Shown: piece after piece, positions 35,201-46,585 of the stretch
Layout of the letters: every line of letters starts with the position of its first letter
Position numbering within the stretch: position 1 is the first letter of the stretch
Source: Rotaria macrura
Lineage: Eukaryota; Rotifera; Eurotatoria; Philodinida; Philodinidae
DNA: 64,000 nucleotides
Assembly: GCA_900239685.1 (NCBI GenBank)
Contig: OENT01000002.1
Span: forward strand, 310,001-374,000
Reading direction: 5' to 3'
The notes under the pieces: generated by a model
Seen by the model: only the letters and a program-made list of their open reading frames with translations
Databases searched by the model: none
What the model was told of the DNA's origin: nothing
Translations under genes and position numbers: made by a program

Positions 35201-38200
35201 AATACGATGGGATATATCCCGAATGATGCCAGTCAACAAGCGATATTTTCAACGAGATTAAATGATCAATCAAATTATAACGATCACTATGATCCATACG
35301 ATGATACCAATAGAACGACAGCATCAAATAAATATTCCCTATCTAACGAAAATTCAGTAAGCACTAGTGCTTTATTTGAGCACCGTCCATACAATATGTC
35401 CGCGATAGAAAATTACTTGTTCTAACCGACTACTTTTCATTTTTCCTGATATTCTAAGCCTGATCAATCCATTCTACTGCATCGTAAGATTTTTGTTAAT
35501 AAAGAAAAAGAAGCAATGAGAAAACATTGTTTGATCGCATTTGCTTGCCTCTCGTTTTTAACTAAATTAACAGTCCGTAAAATGAATATATCAAACATAC
35601 AAACAAAATGTATTTTTTGATTAAATGTTTGATTATCGAACATTTTACTCTAAAAGTTTTAAAATCATTAAAAGCAAAAATACGTAAAGTGCCAGAAAAT
35701 CGTATTCAAAACTCTAAAAACTTTCATAGGACAGTTAGAAAAGAAAGAAATTTTATTAGGAAGAATAATTCTCAATGATTTCAACATTATATCTGCCTAT
35801 ATAGATGGGATTCATATAGAATTCATTTTTTTTAATTAAAAACTAGTGTTCAGAAAGAGTCCATAATCAAACTAATCTATCCAGATATGATGTAAAATCC
35901 CGATTTAATGGAGACATCGATTGCTCCTCAATAAGTTATGAGTTCATCTTGAAAATTAAATTTTCGCTTTAGAATTTCAACGAATGAAATTCTTGTTTCA
36001 AATACTGCAATTTGTTAGATGAATTCGCTATTTTCAAATATGATACATCGGAAGCACTACACCAAATATTGAATATTGAATATTTCAAGAAGAGAAGTAT
36101 AAAATAGTTTGCAATTTGTTCGATGAATTAACTGAACTGTGATGAAAAATTTTCTCATGGAAAATTATACATCGCAAGTTTGTACTGTAACTCTGTTGAA
36201 AAACACGACAAATTTCTTCTGAAATCAAAATAGATCTATGAGCAATAAGTACTACTCGCCTCTTGTGTTCTTTTAATGGAACTTCATAGTTGAATTAATT
36301 CCTTATTATTTAACAGAATAATTTCTTGATTAGGTCTCGTCGAATCTATTTGCACCCGTTGATCCTATGTATGATCGATTCAGTCAACAACAATCAACAT
36401 ACAACGATCAAATCTCAAGTTCAAGTTTTAGTTCTACTATACAAGATTGGTTATGTGATTCACTAAAATCACAATCAGGTAATCGTTCATCGACGTTTCA
36501 AGAAAAGCCATGGTCAAAATCTTCTCGACCTCCGAAACTTCATTCGCTTCAACGAGATATTCAAAAATATAATGGATCAAACGATTTGAAAAACACAGTT
36601 GAAGCATCGAAAAAAATGCTTAAAAATGGTGTACTCGGTTCGATTCCTTTACACTATCTCTATGATAATGAATCATTGATTGTCTGTTTTTTTTGACTTT
36701 CAGATTATCACAAGCATGCAGATCATATTGTTAGTACATTAGTGACTTGTGCGAATTGTTATGCGAAGATCAATGATTTCGTGCATGCTATTCAATATGC
36801 AAGCGAAGCTTTACAATATAATAAAATGGATACAGATGCTTTGATTTGTCGAGCTCGAGCTTTTGAAAACGAGAAATTGTATGTTTCTTATGTTCTATTA
36901 AGTGAAAAGAAAAACTTATTTCATGTATTCTTTTTTTCTAGTCTTCTTTTCAGCTATGCTGATTATGCACGTATATCGTCCAATGATTTCAATCATGTAT
37001 CAACAGAACGTGCACATGAGAAGTGAGTACATAGAATGGAGGAGGATAGTTTGACAAAACGAAAATATCTAGAGGTTTGTCTTTTATTGATAAGTTCTCG
37101 TTGATCGTAAAGATGAAGATGCCAAAAACATACAGATTTTTAGTTTTTTGAACGGTTTCATTAGATCTTTATTGACTGATGAAATGTATTAAGTGTATAT
37201 ATTTTCAATTGTCAAAGTGAGATAAACGAAAATCTTTGATAACTAAACATTAGACATATGTTTTGATGTCTGCTTGCTTGACTGAATGCAATCGTGATGT
37301 ATTACATATCGATAGATGAACACTGAGACATGACTTGAATATTCGTATACTATCCATTAATCCTTTATTTAAAATGTTTTTGTTAAATACCATACAAATA
37401 TGATATTACTATTGAGTATAAATCCGTTTTACGCTCCGAATATGCAGGTCTACTTGATTTCTACTTCTAAAAGAAATTGAAAGAGTTCTTAATGCGCTAC
37501 AGAAATCTCAAGTGCAGTTCATTTGAAAAACAATTGTCTGATGTCATATTTGAAGTCAGAAATTTTTCATTCGAATAGTCAAAAACAGTTATTGATACAT
37601 CAATATTGTGCAAGATAGTTTAGATGTTATGCTCGCAACCTGCTAGATGGAATTTTAACCATAGGTCAAACTTGTTGAACTAGCTTTTTTCAGAATAATT
37701 GCTGAAAAATAAACTCTTGGGAAAAATTTCAAACAATAGTCACTTTTACACTCATTCCGTGTACATCATCTTTTAACAAGATTCTAAGAATGAAGGGAAC
37801 TGCTAAACTTAAATGAAACAATTATCTGACTGCAAGTAATTCAAATCAGCAATGTAGGATTTCGCGTGAACGTCGTGACACACGTATAAGAGTTTCTGTC
37901 GTTGTCTTTTTCGTTTTATCAATTCTCTCTTCAAAAGAACAATGTAATAATATTAGTACGATTATTTAGATTGGCTTGTGAATTGAATATGACTGAGGGT
38001 GAAACATGGCGTGAAAAATTACCTCAAGGTACAAATGATGATGAACGTTATTTAGCATATGTCAAAACTAAAGATGAATTTTCCAATAAAAATCAATATG
38101 AATGGTATCGTGAACGTGGTAATCAACTTTATTTGGATGCTTGTTTTGTTCTTGCCATTCGATGTTATACTTATTGTATTGAACTCAAATCAGACGTTGC

Positions 38201-39088
38201 AACTCTATATTCGAATCGAGCTGCCTGCTATTTAAAAGTATTCGAGGTATGGTTCATATAAATTAACGATTTCATATTGAAATAAAAACAAATAAAAACT
38301 ATATTTACTTTTAGCCTCAAAAAGCAATTGAGGATTGCGAGAAAACACTTAAAATCGATCCAACTAATGCACGTGCTCTCTATCGTAAAGCATGTGCATA
38401 TAAAATGTCTAATAAAAATCAATTATATGAATCAACATTAAAAGATTTAATTAAATTGCAACCAAGCAATCAAACAATTCTTGCTGAATATTACACAACT
38501 CGACACGAACAAATTCCAAGAAAAATGAGACGACTTCGAACTAATTTAATTAATCCGACAACATCAGAATCATCAATATCTTCACAGTTCAACGCAGCAA
38601 AATCAACAATTGTTATTGAAGAAACTCGGCTTTCATACGAAGAACTTGAACAGATACGTGCAAAAAAATTACCTTCATTGGCAACAATTTCACGATATCA
38701 ATTCGAGCAACAATTCAATGCAATCAAAACGAATGATATTAAGAGTCAATGTTCATTCGTTATTCGTTTACCAAGAACAGGTTTATTTAAATTGACGAGT
38801 TCGGCAACGCCGAAATTAATTGAAACAATAGTTAATTCTTGTCGAATAATGGTTGCTGCTGAAAAGCGTTATCAACAAGAGCATAAATCATCTGTACTAC
38901 AATTTTCTTATATACAATTTTGTTTTAGTTTATTGATTGAATTAACAACGTTACCACGAATCGATACAGCACTATCAATGATTGATCAATATTCTCGAAC
39001 ATCACTCGACGATTTACTCTCATATTATTCATCGATATCATCGATATTAAATGATGTAAACAAATTGGATCGATTAAAACAAGTATAA
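32251..39088 (+). CDS. SPAG1: SPAG1, dynein-arm assembly TPR protein
   Basis: Sixteen exons: 32251-32381, 32461-32535, 32606-32786, 32866-32960, 33014-33126, 33201-33389, 33448-33525, 33590-33702, 34482-34586, 34640-34761, 34834-35356, 36334-36628, 36704-36878, 36954-37022, 37970-38246, 38315-39088. All phases agree; the total is 3315 bases, 1104 residues (human 926). The N-terminus has the SPAG1 block YNIPLSHFEHKYIQNC, then RSYDEWGKLD. First TPR set: HRLNGNTAFKSNNYQQSIEL to KALFRRASCF (about residues 215-320). A long acidic, low-complexity linker follows (about 330-620), then TPRs around CYAKINDFVHAIQYASEAL and YRERGNQLYLDACF. The last 130 residues form an RPAP3_C domain (ISRYQFEQQFNAIKT onward). 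SPAG1 is a cytosolic co-chaperone that helps preassemble axonemal dynein arms with HSP90/R2TP. Three introns are 0.8-1.0 kb; the rest are 50-90 bases. The exon 8 donor (GG|GTTTAG) is weak. Confidence 0.93.
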
Positions 39089-39180
39089 AACAGATACATA
39101 TGAACTAACTCTATTTCATTTTTCGTTTTTTTATTAAGCAAAAAAAATGCACTGAATTTTTGTTTTAAACAAGAACACAA

Positions 39181-39186
39181 AATAAA
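39181..39186 (+). promoter_or_regulatory. Poly(A) signal AATAAA for SPAG1
   Basis: AATAAA lies 93 bases after the SPAG1 TAA in AT-rich DNA; it is the first well-placed candidate. Confidence 0.45.
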
Positions 39187-39423
39187 ACAACGTTATCATT
39201 CGAAAAAAAAATGAAACGCAGCGTCATTATGACTTTTATCATGCTTATTTCATTAATAAGAATTGAGACTCACTCATACGTTTGCTTAAGCCAAAGAAAG
39301 TTATTGAATATTTTTTCGCTAGATTTTTTTCAAGATCATCCAGCTTATGTACGAGATCAGCTACTGCTCGAGATTTGAACTTGTCGGCGATTTCCTAGAA
39401 ACAGCAAGAAGATAGAAAAGAAA

Positions 39424-39454
39424 AATATATATATATATATTATACATATATATG
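39424..39454. repeat. (TA)n microsatellite
   Basis: An interrupted AT dinucleotide tract, about 30 bases, with one ATTATAC break. Confidence 0.8.
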
Positions 39455-40853
39455 CATTGGCTATTCAATCTCAGATCTAACGAAATCAGTTGATCATCGT
39501 ATTTTCAACTGATGTATTCTCGAATTGATCAGTTGCAGGTGGAGTACTATAAACTAATGAGTTTATCAGTAGTAAGAAAACATCAATTCTAATTGCAATC
39601 TTGATATATAGCCTAAAATCACTTTGACTCATTGATTTAACAAATATTCACATAGAAACTTAGTTGTTTGAAAAAAATCTAGTTCAATATTAACAAATTC
39701 CAATAATTCTGATTGATGCATATCTAATTGGAAGTAGCTGTTGTAATGTTCAATTAGTTTTCTCCTGAATCATCTTAGTTTTGAGATATTTCGAAATGAA
39801 CAATAGACGTATTAAAGCAGTGAACATTCTGACAAGAAAATGTATCAAAAGAATCTTGAATGTTGATGCGGTCGGTTGAAAATATTTAACTATTTCATAC
39901 ATGTCATGAAGATGACTCTGTCGTTTGATCCGTAGTTTCTATTTCAATACGTTCAAGTATAGAATTTATCTAGACAAACGTCGAATCTACCAAAATTAAA
40001 GGTTGAAACAATAGCTAGTCGTAGAAAACCAAGATTTACTCTTAACTCATCATAGTCAGATAACTTTAATAAGTCAATACAACGTATGTAAAAGTGTAAT
40101 AATAACAAAAACTTAATCATCTACGGCCTTCATTCATTGAACAGATTTTGCATGTTATGATTTACTATTCATTTCATTAAATATGCTAGTTGAGTCGACA
40201 TCAATATATATCAATCGATTCTTCACTTTTAATAATGTTCAGATGGATGAAGAGAGAGAAATTTTGAAAGGGCTTAGTAATATACTTTATCAAATAAATC
40301 GATTCGTTATAGTCTGTCTATGAAAAATCTTTTTAAATTTTCATTAATTTAATTTTCTAGTGTGATCAAACTTTTGTTATTATCTATCAAGATGAAAAGA
40401 TAAATCAAATTATGAGAAATATAATCGAAAGAAATGGACATTTTAACATCCAAATCATTCAAATAATATTCTTTTATGAAAATTTTTTTTCTTTTCAAAA
40501 CAAAATATCTAAGTCATTTATAGATAACTCAAACGATCTATAATTGGAAGCAAATAGAAAACTTTGCTAAAGATACATTTTTGATTCTATGAAAAATTGT
40601 TGTCGAGAAAATTAAACTATGGAAATATAGACCGTTATTTCTATGATTGTTAAATTATAGTTGAACAGTCACAAAACACAACTGGTTTGTTTGAGACTAC
40701 CTCATCGATTCTGACAATGTCATTTATAGCTTATAAATTCTAGAAAAATTATATTCAAAACTTATCCTCGCTGTGTCCGATCTAACCACGTCTATAGTTA
40801 CAAGATTTATAAATATATGTATTTCAAATAAATCTACTTGAAATTGGTTTAAA

Positions 40854-43800
40854 TTAACGTACACGAATACGCATTTGCATTGGACGATATTGTTGTTCAA
40901 ATGTATAACAAACTTGAATAAGATGAAGCAGTAACAAGTTAAGATCTGATACCATACGATCTTTTGAAATAACATTGAGTTTTTTTGAAATATGAACTAA
41001 TTTTTCCAATTGACTAGCATTTAAATAAGAATTAATTTCTTCATATATATATATATATATATTCATATAGAAATACAATAGACTTTATCCATTCAAAACA
41101 AGAGTTCGATCACATACCTCGCAAGTCAGTTTCACTCATAGTTTGTAATTCATGTTTGAGATGTTCTTTTATATCAATGGTACATCGTGTATTATCAATA
41201 CGTTGAGTTAATGTAAAATCTAAATCAATCGCTATCGAGTAGAGATCACGGGCAAAGTCAATTAAATTAGGTTTATTATTCGTTTGTATTAATGATAAAG
41301 TCCATTTCATTAAGTCAGCATAGGTACTACAATGATCAAGAGTCACCCGTAATGCTTCATTTGATGAACGATTAAATTCATTTAATGGTGATATATGACC
41401 TGATGTTATAAGTTCTTCATGAATCTTTTGTAATCTATCATTATGATACTCTGATCGAGCAAATAAATTACGTAAAGCTTTTGTTAAAGAATTTATAAAT
41501 CGATCTTCAATGTTTTTTATTGATTTCAGAAGAGTGCGATGAGTATTTCTCACAGATGATTTTATTTTGTCAATTGGAATTGTTGAAATAGGTATTGATG
41601 ATTCATCCGAAATTTCAATCGATGAAACTAACGGTAGTTGAACATTAATCGAATTCTATAGGAAGGATCGAAATTGGAAAAATTTGACTTGATGAACATA
41701 TGATCGAACGTGCCATTGTACTTACGAGCATAGTTTCTCGATGACTTGTGTTAAGATGTGATGCCGACGATGAAGTTTTGCGGATTGTATTATTTTCGTT
41801 GGACTGTTGAAGAAAATCGGCGGCTGCATTTTTAGCAAATAATCGTTGTGCTCTTGTTTTTTCATAATATGAATCACGTACGAATTCTGCTGTTGTGATA
41901 TTTAGGATTGTATGTATTTGTTCTTTTGAATAATTTAAAACAGATGAATGATAGCGAAGGAGAGCACCATCGGAATTGGATTCGACATCATCCATTTTAT
42001 TTTCATTGATTGTCTCTAAATGAATATGTATGATATTAATTTTAACAGTGAAATCATTGAATTCACCTCCAGATATAGTTTCACGTCCAAGCATTTCATG
42101 AGCATCTCGAAGGATTTCAATACTGACTGGTACAGATGATGTATCATTTTGTTCAAAAGTATCTCTGTGTTGTGCGTGAGATTGCTGTATGAGATCAAAT
42201 ATTTCCTTCGTTTTTGCTGCCATGTTCAATTGTACATTTTCAATACTTGCTATCGGTTTAATGTTATTCAACATCGTAGTATTTGTTGATACGTTCTCTA
42301 ATGATTCGAACTTTTTTTTAAAGTCAATACTTGTATTATCTGTCTGCCATTGTTGATCGCCAATGGTTTGATTTTGGTCCTTTTTTGATATCGAAGAATC
42401 GATATGTTCGATGGTTTCCTATGGAGTAGTCATTTACAGGAATAAAAATGTACTGCACATATATTCATTTCATATAAGATTTACTTCTTTGTTCGGCTAA
42501 ACAGTAGATACGTTTTAATGACATTACTTACTACAATTTGGAACTATGTAGATCGCATACTATCTCTAGTGATCAATGAACATTTTCATTCGTCTTTAGC
42601 TTCTCAGCTTACTCATGCGATAATGTATTTGTTCTAATCTTTTTGAAGTCAACGTCTTGGACTCATATCTGACATAGCTACTTATGAATTTTGACATGCA
42701 TCGAGACAAATCATAAAAATAAAACGTTATAGTGACCACTTCCAAGTCTTTTGATTCCATCACTTCAACTGTGTAAGCATAATTTGTAACAATAGTATAT
42801 CTAAATCGTTCATAGGACAGACATTGAATCAAGCTCGTATGTTAGACAGGAATCATAAGAAAATTTCAAACGTTTAAAACGATGTTGTTCTGACAAGAAC
42901 TAACTGAATCTCAGAAGCAAAGTGAGATATTCAAATTTTTCTGAATGAGACACAATATTGACTTGAAAACTTTTGTAAAGAAAAACTATTATTTCGTCAA
43001 TCGCATGTAATGAGTCAGTTAGAAGATCTATCGCTAATCAAATCAACGAATTAACAGATTACCTCTGTGCCAGGGGATAATGTGATCGATGGTTGACTCG
43101 GTTCATTGAAATCTTCTATGAATCAACTTCAGCTATAAAACCATAGTTCAATAATTTTGATGCTCACTTTCACTTGTAAATTTTGGAATTTTAGTTGTAT
43201 CAGTTGTGTCAAATGAATTGGATCTACTAGCAGATAACAAGAGTAATTGGTTGTGATCCGTTATTGTAGTACGTTCTTGCTGTTCTTCGAACTTAGATGT
43301 TGATGGAATTCGAGAAGTTGATTTCAATATTTCTCTTTCACTCTTAGAAGTAGACATAACAGTAGTTTTTCTAGTATCATTGAGAATTTTCAAATGCTTC
43401 TTCGTTTGATCTTCTATTGGTTGAATCTTGGATGTAGATTGAGGCAAAGATCTTTTCTGCTCACTGACATGATTCGTAGCGATTATGCTCGTAGGTTTTG
43501 ATGATGCATGTTGAATCTCTTGTTTTATTTGTTTTGCTGAAGTTTTGATTGGTTGACTGATTGCTTTGCGAACAGTGTCAAGTGTTGAAGGTGACGTATT
43601 TGATATAAAAGTTTTAGATTTAGAATGAAGCTCATTTGGTTGTTTTTTAACTTTAGATTTATTATCTTTTCTATTTATCGGAGTATTTGATTTTGAGAAG
43701 TCCGTCATTTGCATATTTAACTTTGTTTTATACCAATTCTTGATGCGTTCAGGAAGAGTTCTGTCGATAGACATAGTTTGTTCAATATCGTTTGATAATT

Positions 43801-45584
43801 GATATTTGATTGAAAAAAATTCATCATTTACTTACATATCTAGTCTATCCAGTAAATCTATTAATTGTACTTGTTTGAATCGATCGTTTAGAGTATTTAA
43901 AATTTTACTTATTTCATTCAAAATTATTAATATTTTCTTTTTATCTGTATCGATTTTAATGTTACTATCTATTGGAATGAATCGTTCTTTTAACATTTGT
44001 CTATAGAGTTTATCTGGTAATTCATTCGTTTTTTTTAATTGTTTTTTAATATGACGAAGAATAACATTTTGATTAAATTCATCTGATCCATAAATCAATT
44101 CATTGAGTAGATCAATAACACGTTCATTATAAAATTTATTAGATACTTTATCCAAATTAATTGTTTTATTTTGATTAATTAAATTTAGAATACTTTGAAT
44201 GCATAGACGTATGAATGGCGTTTTTAAATGTATGAGAAATGTTGAATATTCATCATTTGTTGCATCTTCAGTTAGATTCCTATGAATCAAAGAATATAGA
44301 TCAGCTGCTATGGACAAATTGCGAATATCGTTTTTGCTAAGATCCCGTGTTTCAATAAAATATGCCATGTCTGAAGAAAAAAAGCCGAGATGAAGATTGT
44401 GATCGATGATAAACAATGATCTAAACAACCTAATTGATTATGAATTTGTTCAAGAGACACAGATGATCCACTTTGTATGTGATTATTGATTTGAACTAAT
44501 GCTGCTGTAAGTTCATTCATCGTATCATTATCTAATTGAGCATTGTCTATATTTTCAATCACGACACCCAATCCATTTGTATCAATCTTCTTCATCAAAC
44601 TCATAGTTATAGCTTCACTTAATTCACCAGTTATTGAAGTACGTCTTAGGATGCCTTGTTGTGCAAAACGTTCGTAGATTGATTTCAATTCATTCTTAGT
44701 CTAGAAATCGAAATATATACATTCGAAATCAATTCTCGAATTAATTTTGCTTACTAATGATGTTAGATAATCGTGAATGTATGATTCAACAATTGTATTG
44801 TCATGTTCGGATAGTTTATTTGTTAGACTTAGTTCAATTCTAGTCATGAAATCTTTTAATAAAAAACCAATCGATGATTTCATCGCCAGAATAAATGCTT
44901 TAATTCCATCGAGATGTGCACGAATAAAAATAACATTCAATTGTTCGGTAATAAATTTTACTTGATCATCACGATTATTATTGATTTTACTAATATCAAT
45001 ATTAAGAATTGTTTCAAGCTCATGAATAAACATGGTCAAATCAGATACAGCTATTGAAAGCAAGGAGAGAGAATAAACAAAGAAGAATAGAGATGACTAG
45101 TTGATCAACTCACATAGTCGACTGATATAATCTTTAACTAAAATATTAAATATAGTTTGATCATAATCAGATATATCGCCTATGAAACAGACAAACAGAT
45201 TCTTCGTATTTTAGTTAATAAAGTAGAATACGAGTATGAGTTATTTACCAGACTTTTCATCTAAATTTAATAATGGCTTTCGTTTGTTTTTTTTCATGCC
45301 TTCCTTGTACGCGTTCACTAATTCGACTGCTACATTATAGGTAAGATCTTTTTCGAGTAATACATCAAGAATAGGTTCAATAGATGCCAAATTAATTTTC
45401 GTAGTTACTTGTTCAAATAATTTTTGAATGTCTTGTAAAGCCTAGACAAATATGATTATATTTTTAAAACGAAAACGAATTCTGAAATCTATCGATAAAA
45501 AATGTAAACTACTCTCTCGTTCTCTACTGATGTAACAGATATACTTTGCCATATCTCTCTTCCATCGATGGCCATTGTTCCCAT
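40854..45584 (-). CDS. Large helical protein of unknown function (1147 aa)
   Basis: Twelve exons on the minus strand: 45584-45513, 45441-45249, 45179-45114, 45050-44755, 44700-44430, 44370-43836, 43760-43168, 43115-43063, 42418-42067, 42015-41726, 41655-41118, 41038-40854. The phases fit throughout; 3444 bases. I do not recognise the family. The chain is mostly amphipathic helix, with Leu/Ile at regular spacing (for example IEPILDVLLEKDLTYNVAVEL and LNLINQNKTINLDKVSNKF). The central Ser/Thr/Lys-rich stretch encoded by 43760-43168 looks disordered. There is no signal peptide, membrane segment or catalytic motif. Helical segments of 40-60 residues seem loosely repeated, so an ARM/HEAT-like or coiled-coil scaffold is possible, but this is inference. 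The start could be the ATG at 45584 or 45575 (MAIDGREIWQ). An in-frame stop just upstream separates it from the neighbouring upstream gene. The 42016-42066 intron is 51 bases and stop-free. Confidence 0.75.
41042..41062. repeat. (TA)n tract at a splice acceptor
   Basis: A TA dinucleotide run inside the last intron of the 1147-residue gene. On the minus strand it occupies the place of the polypyrimidine tract directly before the acceptor ATGAAG. Confidence 0.75.
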
Positions 45585-45826
45585 CCAGTGCAGGAATCAG
45601 AAAGAATTATGTTTCTTTTTGAAGATCGGAAGGATACCTGTATAATTTTTTAATGTTTTTCTTTTCAACGAGAAAATCTGAATAAGATCCTAATCAATAC
45701 TACTACGAGATTCTGCGAGTGAGTCATTGATAGCTGTATTTCAGTGCATATGAAATAAAATAATCCGTGTATGATTTAGAACAGAAACCAGATGATACGT
45801 TACATTCTACTCTTGCAAAGATTATA

Positions 45827-46585
45827 CTAACAGCATTTTCGATGCATAGAATTTCTTTCTAAAAATAATGATCTCGTTATTTTGACCTGTGGAAGTTTTG
45901 GCGTACCACCAAAACGATTTATCAATTGAACATTTGTTAATTCATCATGAATATTCAAAATTTGATCTTTTTGATACCGACCAATCATTTCCATTAAATC
46001 TTTAATTAATTTGAATTCTTCATTATTCATTTTTTTTCCAACATTCGTACGGATGTTTTCAATTATTTCGGTCAATGGTAACGGTTCAATATTATCATAA
46101 TCATAGTTATAATTTTCCTGTGCATATCTGTTGTCACGATGTTTATTACTCACTGTATTTGTTGTTGACTTTTTATGTTTTCTCTCAAGACTATTATCTC
46201 CATCGGTCCAGTCGAAACTTAACTTTTCCTCTTCGATCATATTGGAAATTTGATGTTCAGTAGATAGATTCATTAATAATTCATCAGGTAAATCGAATGC
46301 TTTTCGTAAAATTTGAGCGTTCGTTTTTGTGAACATTTCTCTCATACCTAATCGTTGTCGAATGATCGAATTTGGTATTTGAACATCAGGTCCAATGATA
46401 GGCAACTTCGAATTGAATTCTTGTTCTTCGACTGTGTAGACCCCTACCATAATGAAATATTTAAGATGATAAATAAGAAAAAAATACAGACGATCCCATC
46501 CTCGTTTAATATAGTCAGGCAAAGGAAGACCAATCCGATTTTCATCAAAAGACTTTTTAACAATCAAATGATAAGCAGAGGCCAT
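45827..46585 (-). CDS. Unrecognised 252-aa protein
   Basis: An open frame of 252 residues starting MASAYHLIVKKSFDENRIG. It has conserved-looking segments (LPIIGPDVQIPNS, RQRLGMREMFTKTNAQILRK), a charged Lys/Asn/Asp-rich middle and a helical C-terminus (IKDLMEMIGRYQKDQILNIH). I cannot assign it to a family. A 48-base stretch (46491-46444) encoding a hydrophobic LYFFLIYHLKYFIMVG has intron-like ends (GTCTGT...GGTAG) and is frame-neutral. Removing it gives 236 residues with no membrane segment; the donor is poor, so both forms are possible. It lies head-to-tail, 242 bases upstream of the 1147-residue gene, and both proteins are helix-rich and Asn/Lys-rich. They may be functionally linked, but splicing them into one gene fails because of an in-frame stop between them. 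Confidence 0.7.
   Translation of the reverse strand: MASAYHLIVKKSFDENRIGLPLPDYIKRGWDRLYFFLIYHLKYFIMVGVYTVEEQEFNSKLPIIGPDVQIPNSIIRQRLGMREMFTKTNAQILRKAFDLPDELLMNLSTEHQISNMIEEEKLSFDWTDGDNSLERKHKKSTTNTVSNKHRDNRYAQENYNYDYDNIEPLPLTEIIENIRTNVGKKMNNEEFKLIKDLMEMIGRYQKDQILNIHDELTNVQLINRFGGTPKLPQVKITRSLFLERNSMHRKCC

Larger units (their letters stand above)
39089..40853. other. Intergenic region between convergent genes
   Basis: It holds the 3' ends of SPAG1 (plus) and of the unrecognised 1147-residue gene (minus). A (TA)n run lies at 39424-39454. No exon or inverted repeat was noted. Confidence 0.5.

Noticed and set aside
32251-39088. Two separate TPR genes instead of one SPAG1
   Set aside because: The N-terminal SPAG1 block, TPR sets and C-terminal RPAP3_C domain occur in the right order, and all sixteen exons join in phase.
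40854-46585. One single gene covering both unrecognised minus-strand proteins
   Set aside because: In the reading frame of the 1147-residue protein a stop occurs just upstream of its ATG, and no acceptor lies between them that keeps frame.
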